Source: Lachnospiraceae bacterium
Lineage (GTDB): Bacteria > Bacillota > Clostridia > Lachnospirales > Lachnospiraceae
Direction: 5' to 3'
DNA: 64,000 bases
Assembly: GCA_021199235.1 (NCBI GenBank)
Contig: JAJQIL010000138.1
Span: 1 to 64,000, forward strand
Position 1 is the stretch's first letter. Each line of letters begins with the position of its first letter. Below, one piece after another: positions 1-8,623 of the stretch. Position numbers and translations under genes: made by a program. The notes below the pieces were generated by a model that saw only the letters and a program-made list of their open reading frames with translations, was not told the origin of the DNA and did no database searches.

Positions 1-193
1 CGAACACATCCCGGATGATCTGCTCCTGCCAGGGCAGCAGCTGGAACTTCTTCCCCGCCCATCTGCCCTTTGTATGGCTCAGCTGCTCAATAAACATCAC
101 GACAAAATCTGCCGCATTTTTATCATAAGAAGACCCGGCTGCCATGAAACGTGTCGGCTTATACTTTTTTAATTCTTCTGCGGCCATACTCAT
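1..193 (-). CDS. Phage terminase large subunit, N-terminal part (cut by window edge)
   Basis: The 64 visible N-terminal residues contain the stretch FIEQLSHTKGRWAGK followed by FQLLPWQEQII, typical of the start of Terminase_1-type large subunits, the ATPase-nuclease that packages phage DNA. The Walker A motif would lie beyond the window edge. The ATG at 193 is preceded by AGGAAAGAAGG; a second in-frame ATG at 187 is possible. It is the last visible gene of the minus-strand phage module and is separated from its upstream neighbour by a perfect hairpin. The family is fairly sure from the N-terminus; whether the gene is intact is unknown. Confidence 0.75.
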   Translation of the reverse strand, partial: MSMAAEELKKYKPTRFMAAGSSYDKNAADFVVMFIEQLSHTKGRWAGKKFQLLPWQEQIIRDVF

Positions 194-213
194 CTGCCTT
201 CTTTCCTAAAATA

Positions 214-251
214 AAAATGAGACTATTGGTTTTTGCCCAAAGTCTCATTTT
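214..251 (-). terminator. Perfect 11-bp hairpin between small ORF and terminase
   Basis: AAAATGAGACT (214-224) is exactly complementary to AGTCTCATTTT (241-251), with a 16-nt loop. The A/T-rich ends give U-tracts on both strands, so it may act as a weak bidirectional terminator just before the terminase large subunit. Confidence 0.5.
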
Positions 252-274
252 CACATCTTTAAAATTTCAAATTC

Positions 275-418
275 TTATGCCATCGTCTTAATGGCATACA
301 CGGCTACTACTGCAAACGAAATGGAAAACAAAGCCGCCGCTGCAGGCCATCCTTCCAGATGAAAGGAAAAAGAAGAATTCTTCGCCAATTCCGGGACACC
401 CTGAGTCAGATTATCCAT
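275..418 (-). CDS. Small single-pass membrane protein, 47 aa
   Basis: This 47-residue reading frame has a polar N-terminal half and one hydrophobic segment at about residues 24-45 (WPAAAALFSISFAVVAVYAI). The ATG at 418 lies 10 nt after the TAA of the upstream gene, whose last codons supply a GGGAGG ribosome site, so the two are probably translationally coupled. The product is not recognised. Its size and single transmembrane segment would fit a small phage membrane protein or toxin-like peptide, but no family assignment is justified. Phage genes lie on both sides. Confidence 0.55.
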   Translation of the reverse strand: MDNLTQGVPELAKNSSFSFHLEGWPAAAALFSISFAVVAVYAIKTMA

Positions 419-425
419 AGACACA

Positions 426-884
426 TTACCTCCCTTCCTTCAGGATAGCAAGGATCCGGCCAATCTGATCCATTGCCTCATCATCTGATCTTTCAAGAAG
501 TTTGGTAAAATCCACAATCGCCTCCAGACGATCCACCGTAGCCAATTCATTGGTTTTCACCTCTGGCGCTGGAATTTCAGTATAAGTAAGTAATCTCTTT
601 CCCACAACATACTGGTCATATCTGCCATCGCATCTCTTGAGCAGATAGGAAGCAATTCCTCTTAAGCGGTTTCCCACAGCAAAATTGTCAGCCATCTTAT
701 CCGGAACTTTAACTTCAACAATTACCTTGCCATCTACTGCCATCGGCATCTGAAGCTGCACATCATAACGGGAATACAAGTTCAATCCAGCATTTTCTGC
801 AGCCTTTCGGATGTCATAAATAGCGTCAACCGCCTTGATCTGTGGATCAGCAAACTCAATCTGAACCATTTTTGATATAAGCAT
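426..884 (-). CDS. Unrecognised phage-module protein, 152 aa
   Basis: The chosen start is the ATG at 884 (MLISKMVQIEF), with GGAAGGAG about 10 nt upstream; a longer frame runs to 965 but would cross the promoter region. The protein is soluble-looking and charged, with a strand-rich centre (GKVIVEVKVPDK), a basic segment (NRLRGIASYLLKR) and an acidic C-terminus (LLERSDDEAMDQ). I do not recognise the family. It is transcribed from a near-consensus promoter at 934-962, unlike the rest of the packaging module, which suggests it and the 47-aa protein form their own unit, perhaps expressed in the lysogen. Confidence 0.6.
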   Translation of the reverse strand: MLISKMVQIEFADPQIKAVDAIYDIRKAAENAGLNLYSRYDVQLQMPMAVDGKVIVEVKVPDKMADNFAVGNRLRGIASYLLKRCDGRYDQYVVGKRLLTYTEIPAPEVKTNELATVDRLEAIVDFTKLLERSDDEAMDQIGRILAILKEGR

Positions 885-933
885 ATTCCATACGCTCCTT
901 CCGTTACCGTTTGTTATCGGTTCCACTAATATA

Positions 934-962
934 CTTATACCACTGTTCTCGCAGGATGTCAA
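934..962 (-). promoter_or_regulatory. Sigma-A promoter for the 884-275 gene pair
   Basis: On the minus strand TTGACA (957-962) is followed after exactly 17 bp by TATAAG (934-939). Copies of the octamer GTTATCGG or close variants lie on both sides (near 913 and near 993) and could be operator half-sites. Confidence 0.7.
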
Positions 963-1002
963 CAATATTTTTATTTCTTCTTTTAGTTTTTATTATCGGT
1001 TA

Positions 1003-2058
1003 TTATTTCAGCCACTGCTCATACACCTCCCGCGCAATCTGCGCCATCATCACCGGCGGCACGCTCATCCCGCAGATGTACTGCACGCCCTGATCCCCGA
1101 AGTCATAATCCTCCGGGAAGGTCTGCGTGGCGATAAAATCATGCGCCGAATATTTCTCCCCATCATAGAAACGCGCCAGAGCGCCGCTGGCCGTATTGGT
1201 CGGCGCCACCAGATCATCCGAAGCCAGCCGATCGGTAAACATGGATCTCTTTCCCCGCTCCCGCATGGAAATGTCTGCAAAGCAGGTATCTCCCTTTTTG
1301 CGCCGCGCCACCAGATCCGCCATCATCCTCTGTTTGAACGGGACGCCGCGCTCACTCCTGACATCCCCGAATTTAATCTGCGGCTCATCGAAATGCAGCT
1401 TTATTTTCGGCAGACCCAGATCCGAGCGCCTTGCAAGGAAGAACACCCGCTCCCGCCTCTGCGGGACGCCCATCGTCCTGGCATCCAGAAGGAAAATCTG
1501 CACGTCATACCCGGCCGCCTTAAACGCCCGGATGATCTCATTCACATATCCCTTCGCATTCCCGCGGACAAGCCCTTTCACATTCTCCGCAATGACCACC
1601 TTCGGCCGCAGGATCTCCGCCGTATGGATGAAATGCAGGAACAGGTCATCCAGCCGCTGCTTTTTCTGGCCCTCGCGGAAGGATTTTTCCTTGCCCCACG
1701 CTTTCTCCCGGTCGCCCGCGTCAGAGAACACGCTGCAGGGCGGCGACCCGTCCAAAATATCCAGGTTTTTCAGTTCGTCCGGGAACACCTGCAGGCGGTT
1801 AAATTCCCGGATGTCCATCAGGTAGGTATGCGCCGGATGATGGTTCTGCACATAGATTTTCTCCATGTCCGGATCAATCTCACAGTTCCCCACCACGTCA
1901 TACCCGGCCAGCTTATAGCCCATCGAAGACCCGCCGCCGCAGGAAAAACAGCTGAACACCGTTTTCCCGTTCTTCTCCACCTTTTTCAGGTCAGACAGCT
2001 TCCATCTCCACGGGAACCGGTGCTCAGTTGAACCGGAACCCGCATCTGGGGCATTCAT
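1003..2058 (-). CDS. Phage DNA (cytosine-5) methyltransferase
   Basis: C5-cytosine methyltransferase with the family motifs in order: FSCFSCGGGSSMGYKLAG (motif I), a DGSPPC loop carrying the catalytic cysteine (motif IV), VIAENVKG (motif VI, ENV), QRRERVFFLA (motif VIII) and a C-terminal ATQTFPEDY region. No restriction partner is adjacent, so it is an orphan, probably protecting phage DNA from host restriction. The in-frame ATG at 2058 overlaps the upstream ParB-like gene by 35 bp. A tryptophan codon stands just upstream of KLSDLKK, where I would have expected a start, so the true start may differ (a GTG further downstream is possible). Confidence 0.85.
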   Translation of the reverse strand: MNAPDAGSGSTEHRFPWRWKLSDLKKVEKNGKTVFSCFSCGGGSSMGYKLAGYDVVGNCEIDPDMEKIYVQNHHPAHTYLMDIREFNRLQVFPDELKNLDILDGSPPCSVFSDAGDREKAWGKEKSFREGQKKQRLDDLFLHFIHTAEILRPKVVIAENVKGLVRGNAKGYVNEIIRAFKAAGYDVQIFLLDARTMGVPQRRERVFFLARRSDLGLPKIKLHFDEPQIKFGDVRSERGVPFKQRMMADLVARRKKGDTCFADISMRERGKRSMFTDRLASDDLVAPTNTASGALARFYDGEKYSAHDFIATQTFPEDYDFGDQGVQYICGMSVPPVMMAQIAREVYEQWLK

Positions 2059-2536
2059 GCTCGAATTCCTCATCCCCGAACTCCTCCTCATCGTATTCCT
2101 TATTCTCCGCCGGACGCCCTTCCACATCCACCGAGAACAGCTCCACAATCTCCTTGTCGTTAAAGCCGGTCAGTTCCACGTTGAAATCCACACCCTGCAG
2201 ATCCGCGATCTCCACCTTCAGAAGTTCATTGTCCCATCCGGCATTCAGCCCGATCCGGTTATCCGCCAAAATGTACGCGCGCCTCTGTGCCTCCGTCAGA
2301 TATTCCTCCTTGATGCAGGGGACCTGTTTCAGCCCCAGCTTCTGCGCCGCATAGAAGCGGCCATGCCCGCAGAGAATCGTGTTATCCTTCGCAATGATGA
2401 TGGGCGAAAGGAAACCGAATTCCTGGATGCTCGCCGCAATCTGCGCGATCTGTAATTCGGAATGTGTCCGCGCGTTTCTCGCGTAAGGGATCAGCTTCTC
2501 CACATCCTCCATGTAATACTGTGTCTTTTTCTCCAT
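2024..2536 (-). CDS. ParB/sulfiredoxin-fold nuclease-like protein next to methyltransferase
   Basis: A 170-aa protein whose N-terminal 90 residues match the ParB-like nuclease fold: PYARNARTHS, then SIQEFGFLSPIII, then LCGHGRFYAAQKLGL. The GHGR element is the characteristic nucleotide-binding turn. The C-terminus ends in an acidic run and a CPRCGF zinc-ribbon-like half. In phages such proteins are commonly placed before or fused to DNA methyltransferases; here the gene overlaps the cytosine methyltransferase by 35 bp, so coupled translation is likely. It is not a chromosome-partition protein: the HTH domain of true ParB is absent. Its biochemical role (nuclease, CTPase or methylation accessory) cannot be read from the sequence. 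Confidence 0.8.
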   Translation of the reverse strand: MEKKTQYYMEDVEKLIPYARNARTHSELQIAQIAASIQEFGFLSPIIIAKDNTILCGHGRFYAAQKLGLKQVPCIKEEYLTEAQRRAYILADNRIGLNAGWDNELLKVEIADLQGVDFNVELTGFNDKEIVELFSVDVEGRPAENKEYDEEEFGDEEFEHECPRCGFRFN

Positions 2537-2548
2537 CTCTACCTCCCG

Positions 2549-3088
2549 TCACTGTCCTGCCCTCGTTCGGAGCAGCCGTTCCATCACATCATCCTGCGGC
2601 GTGGCGCCCTGCCACTCCACGGAACAGTTTTCTTTCACCACCTGGTAAATCTGATACCAGATCTGGTTTACCTGCTTCATGTACTGCTGGGACATGGAAA
2701 CATACGGGGAAGCAATCGCGTTCCCTGTCGTCGGATGCTTCGCCAGAAACCCGTATTCGGAAATACATTCCTCACACTGGATCCATCTGGACACCGACAT
2801 GGCATACTGCTCCACAAGCTGGGTGCTCACCAGCCGGTCACACCCGCGCTCCTTCAGCCATTTCCATGTGTCTGTGAAAACCTCCGCCGCACACAGATCC
2901 TTCCCGTCCTTCTGTTTTGCTTTTAAGAATTCCCGGACCGGCGGCATATCCGCACCTTCGATGGAAGCCGGCGCGGGCAGTTCCACAACCTTTGCCTCCC
3001 GGCCGGTCTCAATCTTTTCCGTCAGCGCTTTCGGCTTCCGTCCCGCGCCCGGCCTTGCACCGCCGCGTCTGGTCCCGTCCTTCGCCAC
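2549..3088 (-). CDS. Phage terminase small subunit, P27 family
   Basis: 179 aa beginning with the basic RPGAGRKPKAL element typical of P27-type small terminase subunits, followed by a helical DNA-recognition region (FTDTWKWLKERGCDRLV) and a conserved-looking QIWYQIYQVVKENC segment. The small subunit recognises phage DNA and recruits the large subunit (1-193). The start is GTG at 3088, with GAGGGAAG just upstream. The ParB-like and methyltransferase genes lie between the two terminase subunits, an arrangement seen in other Firmicute phages. Confidence 0.85.
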   Translation of the reverse strand: MAKDGTRRGGARPGAGRKPKALTEKIETGREAKVVELPAPASIEGADMPPVREFLKAKQKDGKDLCAAEVFTDTWKWLKERGCDRLVSTQLVEQYAMSVSRWIQCEECISEYGFLAKHPTTGNAIASPYVSMSQQYMKQVNQIWYQIYQVVKENCSVEWQGATPQDDVMERLLRTRAGQ

Positions 3089-3272
3089 CTTCCCTCACCA
3101 CCTTTGATTTCTTTGAATTGTTTGATTTCGTTTGATTAATACCCTGTTTGAATTCCGGTTTTTCTGCACGACACCCCCGCACCGTTCCCTGGAGAAATGG
3201 CCGCAGAGATTTTACCCGCCCCTGGCCGTCAGACAGCCGCCCGCCGGAGACAGGCGTGTGTATGCACACTGC

Positions 3273-3647
3273 TCACGAATTTTCCGGTTTCCTCTGCTTC
3301 CACCGATCACCGCGCTCCGCATGGATCCGTGAATGGCACGGCTTGCAGAGTGCAATCAGGTTGGCTCTGTCATGTGTGCCGCCCTCGCTCAAAGGCAGCT
3401 TGTGGTGGATCTCCTCGGTTGGAACATAGATTCCCTTCGCAAGGCAGACCTCACACAATGGATGCGCCGCGGCATAGCTGTCCCGGATCCGCTTCCATGA
3501 ACGGCCGTACCGCTTCTTCGTCTGCGGGTTCCGGTCATATTTCTCGTATCTTTTATTTTCCATCTTCTGGTGCTCCTCGCAGAACCGCCCGTCTGTCAGG
3601 TTCGGACAGCCCGGAAAAGAACATGGCCGCTTCGGTCTTCTCGGCAA
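3273..3647 (-). CDS. HNH endonuclease of the phage packaging module
   Basis: About 124 aa with a Cys-rich N-terminus (CSFPGCPNL, then FCEEH) and a classical HNH nuclease core: CEVC, EEIHHKLPLSEGGTHDRANLIALCKPCHSRIH, with HH as metal/catalytic residues and the second C-x2-C pair completing the zinc site. HNH enzymes just upstream of terminase genes assist DNA packaging in many phages. The preferred start is TTG at 3647 (MPRRPKRP), because GGAGG lies 8 nt upstream of it; an ATG at 3662 is the alternative. About 185 bp without a convincing gene separate it from the terminase small subunit. Confidence 0.85.
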   Translation of the reverse strand: MPRRPKRPCSFPGCPNLTDGRFCEEHQKMENKRYEKYDRNPQTKKRYGRSWKRIRDSYAAAHPLCEVCLAKGIYVPTEEIHHKLPLSEGGTHDRANLIALCKPCHSRIHAERGDRWKQRKPENS

Positions 3648-3824
3648 TCTCCACACCTCCATTCGCAATCTGCCGCCTGTCACGGCTGCCCCTCCGCAAA
3701 GGGAACAGGCTAAATTTCACCTCAGCAAAAACGCCCCAAAGGATTTCTCCCTCAGGGCGCAGTACCATTTTCCAATTTCGTCAGCCTAACATTATCATAA
3801 AGGCCGGCTGTAAATCTCTGTATT

Positions 3825-4256
3825 TTACTGTACGCTTTCCGGAATCCGGATCAGATCCAGCGCTTTCCTGTGCAGCTTGAATACGTTGTCAATCCCGTAG
3901 TTCAGTTCTACCGCGATCTGCTCCCAGCTGGAATACGACACGTACCGCATTTCCAGAAGTGTCTGGAGCTCCGGATCGTCCATCTTCGCAATGGCGTCCA
4001 GAATCTGCCGCTTCAGTTCAATCAGCTGGACCATATCCTGTTTCAGGCGTTCCTCCAGATCCAGGATCCTTACAATCACATCTTCCTTTCTATGGACATC
4101 GCGCGTGGCGCATCCCGGCATATCCGAGATGGTTGACGTGGCTTTCAGCGCCATGTCATTCAGGGACGCGATCTGCTCTATCCTTGTATTGGTCCTCTGG
4201 TCCACGCGGTATGCCTTCATCAGGAAATTCTTCGCCGCTGTCTGCTGTCTGTTCAT
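3825..4256 (-). CDS. DUF1492/ArpU-like phage late transcription regulator
   Basis: 143 aa, mostly helical: a coiled-coil-like middle (ILDLEERLKQDMVQLIELKRQILDAI) then a sigma-region-4-like HTH at the C-terminus (LRYVSYSSWEQIAVELNY-type segment with KLHRKALDLI). This fits the DUF1492 family, proteins placed directly before HNH/terminase genes in Firmicute phages and thought to activate late gene expression. It follows the 94-aa gene by 6 bp, in the same operon. Regulatory function is known only by analogy with ArpU/RinA-type proteins. Confidence 0.75.
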   Translation of the reverse strand: MNRQQTAAKNFLMKAYRVDQRTNTRIEQIASLNDMALKATSTISDMPGCATRDVHRKEDVIVRILDLEERLKQDMVQLIELKRQILDAIAKMDDPELQTLLEMRYVSYSSWEQIAVELNYGIDNVFKLHRKALDLIRIPESVQ

Positions 4257-4262
4257 AATGCT

Positions 4263-4547
4263 CTACCTCCGACTGGATTTATTTTTTATCCCACGGATTG
4301 ACTCTGATTGTCTGATTTCATCCTGCAGCCTCCGGACCAGGTACTCGCCATCCACCTTCGTCAGCATCTCATACCACTGTGACCGGAAGAAGTTCTCCAG
4401 CTGCAGTGCCTCGTGTATGGCATCCTTACTTCCCGGATTATGCTTCACCTTTTTTAACGCCGCCCGGTAATCCGCCACGGCCTGCAGCACAATGGCATTC
4501 GCCAGCCGTTCATAAGGATTTTCCGCCAGATTCTTATTTGCTGCCAT
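4263..4547 (-). CDS. Small phage protein of unknown function, 94 aa
   Basis: A highly charged, helical 94-residue protein (NPYERLANAIVLQAVADYRAALKK, then a basic tail GIKNKSSRR). It overlaps the helicase gene by 14 bp at its start and precedes the DUF1492 regulator by 6 bp, so it belongs to the replication-to-packaging operon. I cannot assign a function; proteins of similar size and composition sit at this place in related prophages. Confidence 0.65.
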   Translation of the reverse strand: MAANKNLAENPYERLANAIVLQAVADYRAALKKVKHNPGSKDAIHEALQLENFFRSQWYEMLTKVDGEYLVRRLQDEIRQSESIRGIKNKSSRR

Positions 4548-5910
4548 GCTTCCCCACCTCCGCCTTTACGGCATCAATCAGTGCCGCCTGTGTGCCGTCT
4601 TTCTGTTCCAATGCTTTCAGCACGCGCTCATCAATCGTTCCGACGGTTATGATATGCTGCACCACAACCGTCCCGGATGTCTGCCCCTGCCTCCAGAGGC
4701 GCGCCACCGTCTGCTGGTACAGCTCCAGGCTCCATGTCAGCCCGAACCACACCAGTGTGCTGCCGCCGCTCTGCAGGTTCAGCCCGTGCCCGGCAGAAGC
4801 TGGATGGATCAGGCCAACGGCGAACTCGCCGCGGTTCCACATCTCAATACTTCCCGGAGAAGAAATCCTTGCATATTCCACCGTCAAAGCATCCAGTCGT
4901 CTGGTGATCCGCTCCAGGTCATGCTTGTACCAGTAGGCCACAAGCACCGGTTTTCCGTTCGCCGCTTCCAGAATGTCCTCCAGTGCATCCAGCTTCCGGT
5001 CATGGATATCCTCCACACCTCCGGCATCCGAATACACCGCACCGTTCGCCATCTGTAAAAGTTTCCCGGACAGGGACGCCGCGTTCGCAGCCGTGATTTC
5101 CCCTTCCGGCAGCTGCAGCACCAGGTTCTGCTTCATTTCCTCATAGTGCTGCTTCTCCTTCTCGTCCATGTAGACTGGATACTCCGTACTGATCAGCTCC
5201 GGCATTTTCAGGTAGTCCGTCCCCTTCATGGAAATGGTGATGTCAGAGATTTTGTCATAAATCCGCTGCTCCGCTCCCGGACGCAGCTTGTAGCTGTAAA
5301 CCACCGGCCCGTTCATCTTATCCGGCGTAAAATAATCCACGCGGTACTGCCCGATGAACCGTCCCAGGCGTTCCCCCATGTCCAGGCACCGGAACTCTGC
5401 AAACAAATCCATCAGACCATTGGAAGAAGGCGTACCGGTCAGCCCCACGATCCGCTTCACCTTCGGCCGCACCTTCATCAGCGATCGGAAGCGTTTTGAC
5501 TGCCAGTTCTTAAAGGAACTCAGCTCATCAATCACCACCATGTCGTAATCAAACGGCATCCCGGACAACTCCACCAGCCACTGCACGTTCTCCCGGTTGA
5601 TGATGTAAATGTCCGCATCCTTTTGGAGTGCTGCTCTCCGCTCCGCCGCAGATCCCACTGCCACGGAATACCGCAATCCATGCAGATGGTTCCATTTTTC
5701 TATTTCTTCGCCCCAGGTATGCCGCGCCACCCGCAGGGGCGCGATCACCAGAACCTTCTGCACCTCAAAGCGCTCATACATCAGCTCCATAACCGCCGTC
5801 AGGGTAATGGAACTTTTGCCCATTCCCATATCCAGGAATACTGCAGCCACCGGATGCTGCTTTATAAATTCAATCGCATATTTCTGATAATCATGAGGAT
5901 TGTATCTCAT
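4534..5910 (-). CDS. Phage SNF2-type DEAD/DEAH helicase
   Basis: 458 aa from the ATG at 5910 (MRYNPHDYQKYAIEF), which has GGAGGG 8 nt upstream. Superfamily 2 motifs: Q-like PHDYQ, Walker A DMGMGKSS (residues 27-34), Walker B variant VVIDELSSFKN, motif III LTGTPSSNGL, and motif VI in QQTVARLWRQGQ. The SAGHGLNLQSGG segment is typical of SNF2 helicases. It probably acts with the D5 primase-helicase and VRR-NUC in phage genome replication or recombination. It overlaps VRR-NUC by 20 bp and the next gene by 14 bp. Confidence 0.9.
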   Translation of the reverse strand: MRYNPHDYQKYAIEFIKQHPVAAVFLDMGMGKSSITLTAVMELMYERFEVQKVLVIAPLRVARHTWGEEIEKWNHLHGLRYSVAVGSAAERRAALQKDADIYIINRENVQWLVELSGMPFDYDMVVIDELSSFKNWQSKRFRSLMKVRPKVKRIVGLTGTPSSNGLMDLFAEFRCLDMGERLGRFIGQYRVDYFTPDKMNGPVVYSYKLRPGAEQRIYDKISDITISMKGTDYLKMPELISTEYPVYMDEKEKQHYEEMKQNLVLQLPEGEITAANAASLSGKLLQMANGAVYSDAGGVEDIHDRKLDALEDILEAANGKPVLVAYWYKHDLERITRRLDALTVEYARISSPGSIEMWNRGEFAVGLIHPASAGHGLNLQSGGSTLVWFGLTWSLELYQQTVARLWRQGQTSGTVVVQHIITVGTIDERVLKALEQKDGTQAALIDAVKAEVGKHGSK

Positions 5911-6172
5911 CCAGAATCCCTCCAATCTGTTCCGCTCCGTCCAGTATGTAAGTGCGGAACCCCAAAGCCGCCAGAAGCCTGTGCCTGGATTCCTGCAGCG
6001 GCCTCGGCTTTTTACCCGGAGCCTTTACCTCCACAAATCCGATATGCCGTCCCGGCAGCAACACAATCCGGTCGGGCATCCCGTCAAATCCCGGTGACAC
6101 CCACTTCGGGCAGATCCCGCCGCGCCTTTTCACTTCCGAAACCAGTTTCTTCTCAATGCTCTTTTCCCGCAC
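5891..6172 (-). CDS. VRR-NUC domain nuclease
   Basis: 93 aa from a GTG at 6172 with GGAGG 7-8 nt upstream. The compact PD-(D/E)XK virus-type replication-repair nuclease fold is visible: EKKLVSEVKRRGG, then the GFDGMPDRIVL strand with the catalytic Asp, then FVEVKAPGK (E-x-K) and RPLQESRHRLL. Enzymes of this family cut branched DNA. It sits between the primase and the SNF2 helicase, as in many Firmicute prophages. A 176-bp gap before the primase gene holds an AT-rich imperfect hairpin around 6232-6254 but no other gene. Confidence 0.85.
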   Translation of the reverse strand: MREKSIEKKLVSEVKRRGGICPKWVSPGFDGMPDRIVLLPGRHIGFVEVKAPGKKPRPLQESRHRLLAALGFRTYILDGAEQIGGILDEIQSS

Positions 6173-6348
6173 CGCCACACCTCCGTCAAAGCTGCCGTGA
6201 CGATGGGTGATACCCCACACATAAACCTCTCTATAAGGGATTTTTAAATTTCCCTATATGGGGTTTTATATACAGCTATCACCTCTCGTCACTTTCAGCT
6301 GTTTCTTAATCAGGGATAGTTTTGTCCCTGCCCGTCACTGACCGCCAC

Positions 6349-8619
6349 TTACAGGAAATCCTGCCCGTCTTTCAGCTTCAGGCCATGTACAATCATCCCT
6401 TTGTTCGTCTTGTGCTTCCAGAATCCCGCCTTTTCCAGTGCGGAATAAAAATCACTGTTGCTTCTGGTAAACTCACCATTGGACACGGCATACTCCCGGT
6501 ATCTCTGGTAAAGCTCCCCGGATTTTTCCGTAAGCGCGTCGCCCACGTCACATCGTTCATTGACGAAATGCCCCAGCCAGTCATTTTCTTCCCGGTATGC
6601 TTCAATGGCATCAGCCACGCATTTCGGGAAGGTTGTCCGGAACCCGGCGGCTATCGCCTTTTTCGCTCCCTCAATAATCCACTTCAGGATGTACGGTGCC
6701 GCATTCTCATACAGGTAATCCGCATAGTTCTTTATATCCCTGCTGCCCTCAATCCTCGCATTAAAAGGAATCACGATCAGCCTCCGCCAGATCCCGTCGT
6801 CATTCGCACCCACCCGCGGCAGGTGGTTCGTATACAGGACCAGTGTGTGGCTGGGCGTAAATGCGAACGGCGCCTTATATTTTTTCTCCGCGAAAACATC
6901 ATCCGTGGAGCAGAGCTGTTTCACAACCGACGTATTCAGCCGCATCCCCTCCTCCATCTCAGAGGCGATGATGAGGCGCTTGCCCTTCAGTTCAGCCATT
7001 TCAGGCTTCACATTCCGTTTGCATCCGACTGTCAGCGTCTCTGCGGACAGCTTTCCGGAGTACGTCCCCATCACCCTGGAAACTGTGTTCCAGAACGTTG
7101 ACTTTCCATTCGCACCGCCGCCATAAGCGATGATGAGATGCTCCTGGTACACCTTCCCGACAGCCGCCATCCCGACTACCAGCTGCACATAATCCATCAG
7201 GGCATGATCCCCGCAGAAAAACAGTTCCAGGGACTGCATCCACAGCTCCTTGCCCTCATCTCCAGGAGAGCAGCTCGTGATTTTGGTAATCAGATCATAT
7301 GGATCATGTGCACGTTCCCCTGCCATTCCTTTGGTAAGGTCATAAGTGGCCATCGGCATATTCAGCAACCGCTCATTCCGGTCCAGCGCATTCACACTGA
7401 CGGCCAGCATCGGCTTCGCCGCATTCATGGCGGAAATTACATATTTGAAGTCCCGGCGTTTCATCACAAACGCCAGATAGGATCTTGCCGCCAGGTAAGT
7501 GCAGAACAGGGAATACTGTTCCATGCCAACAGCCTTTTCCAGTTCCTTTCCGCCCGCATTCACCGTCTTCTCTGAAAGTCCGGCAACCACCAGTGCCTTC
7601 TTCGCCAGTTCCAGGCATTCCTCCGCATCCGCAAGCTGCAAATCCAGGAATTCCTCCATTGCGCCGACTGCAAGCTGCCGTTCCTCAATCCAGGCATCCC
7701 CGTCATAACGAAGGTAATCCGTGGCCTCGGAAAATCGCAGCTCCTCGCCATATTCCTTTGCCAGGGCTTTCGCCTGTCCGATATCGGAATAATCCTCCGG
7801 TTTAAAACATCCCGCCTTGAAATCATCATTGTATTCATCCGGCGGCACATAGCCTTCCTGCGTCTGCACCGTGTTCCGGAAAAATTTCAGCGCGGAGTAC
7901 CAGATGGTACGCAGCTCCCCTTCATCCAGCGGCGGATCACATTTTGCAGCCTCTTCCATAAAAATCTTATAGGCCTTGTCCGTTTCCCCGAAGCGTTTCA
8001 ACGCCTTCCCCGCAAAATGGGACAGCGTCCTGTTTCTGGAGCCCTGCGGAATCGTCCCGCCGCTTTTCGTATAATCCTCATGCTCGTCCTCATCAGAAAA
8101 AGGAACCACCTCGTCGATCGTCACCCAGCCCTCATGCCAGACAGCATCCCCGGCATCCGCACCAAAGATAAACCTGGCCGCATCCAGCGCGTTCCTGTCA
8201 AAAAACGAATACTGCCGCTGTACCGCCCGTTTCAATCTGGCGTAATAATCCGCGTCCGTCGTCTCATTGATTTCAAAATAGACATGGAACCTCGGCCTGA
8301 TTCCCTTCCCGTTCTTCGCCAGCATGTGGTGTCGGCTGGGCACGACTGCAAAAGAAATTTCCTCAAAAATCTCCTCCAGCTTATCCAGCGTAATCCAGTC
8401 CTCCAGATTCTCTGAATGGTCATTGTCACAGTCCATCACAATCACATCTGACCGGATAAAATTTGAAACGCTGCGGTAGTTTCCTTTGTATTCTGCGCAC
8501 ACATGGTCATTCCTGGCTGCCCTGCTCAGCTGCTCCGCGTTCATAACCGTCACTGTATTCGGATAGCGGCAGTTCTTCGCATCCGATACAAGAGGCGCTG
8601 TCTGTAAAACAAACTTCAT
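6349..8619 (-). CDS. Phage D5/P4-type primase-helicase
   Basis: 756 aa. The N-terminal third has primase-like features (VIVMDCDNDHSENLEDW, then PRFHVYFE). The C-terminal half is a superfamily 3 helicase: D5_N-like region, Walker A GGGANGKST (residues 500-508), Walker B LIIASEMEE, sensor LVLYTNHLPRV and the arginine-finger region GIWRRLIVIPF. It probably primes and unwinds the phage genome during lytic replication. It follows the DUF4406 gene by only 4 bp and is the largest gene of the minus-strand replication operon. Confidence 0.9.
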   Translation of the reverse strand: MKFVLQTAPLVSDAKNCRYPNTVTVMNAEQLSRAARNDHVCAEYKGNYRSVSNFIRSDVIVMDCDNDHSENLEDWITLDKLEEIFEEISFAVVPSRHHMLAKNGKGIRPRFHVYFEINETTDADYYARLKRAVQRQYSFFDRNALDAARFIFGADAGDAVWHEGWVTIDEVVPFSDEDEHEDYTKSGGTIPQGSRNRTLSHFAGKALKRFGETDKAYKIFMEEAAKCDPPLDEGELRTIWYSALKFFRNTVQTQEGYVPPDEYNDDFKAGCFKPEDYSDIGQAKALAKEYGEELRFSEATDYLRYDGDAWIEERQLAVGAMEEFLDLQLADAEECLELAKKALVVAGLSEKTVNAGGKELEKAVGMEQYSLFCTYLAARSYLAFVMKRRDFKYVISAMNAAKPMLAVSVNALDRNERLLNMPMATYDLTKGMAGERAHDPYDLITKITSCSPGDEGKELWMQSLELFFCGDHALMDYVQLVVGMAAVGKVYQEHLIIAYGGGANGKSTFWNTVSRVMGTYSGKLSAETLTVGCKRNVKPEMAELKGKRLIIASEMEEGMRLNTSVVKQLCSTDDVFAEKKYKAPFAFTPSHTLVLYTNHLPRVGANDDGIWRRLIVIPFNARIEGSRDIKNYADYLYENAAPYILKWIIEGAKKAIAAGFRTTFPKCVADAIEAYREENDWLGHFVNERCDVGDALTEKSGELYQRYREYAVSNGEFTRSNSDFYSALEKAGFWKHKTNKGMIVHGLKLKDGQDFL

Positions 8620-8623
8620 AAAT

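Noticed and set aside
3009-3269. 86-aa minus-strand reading frame between HNH and terminase small subunit
   Set aside because: Overlaps the terminase start in another frame, is basic low-complexity sequence and has no good ribosome site.
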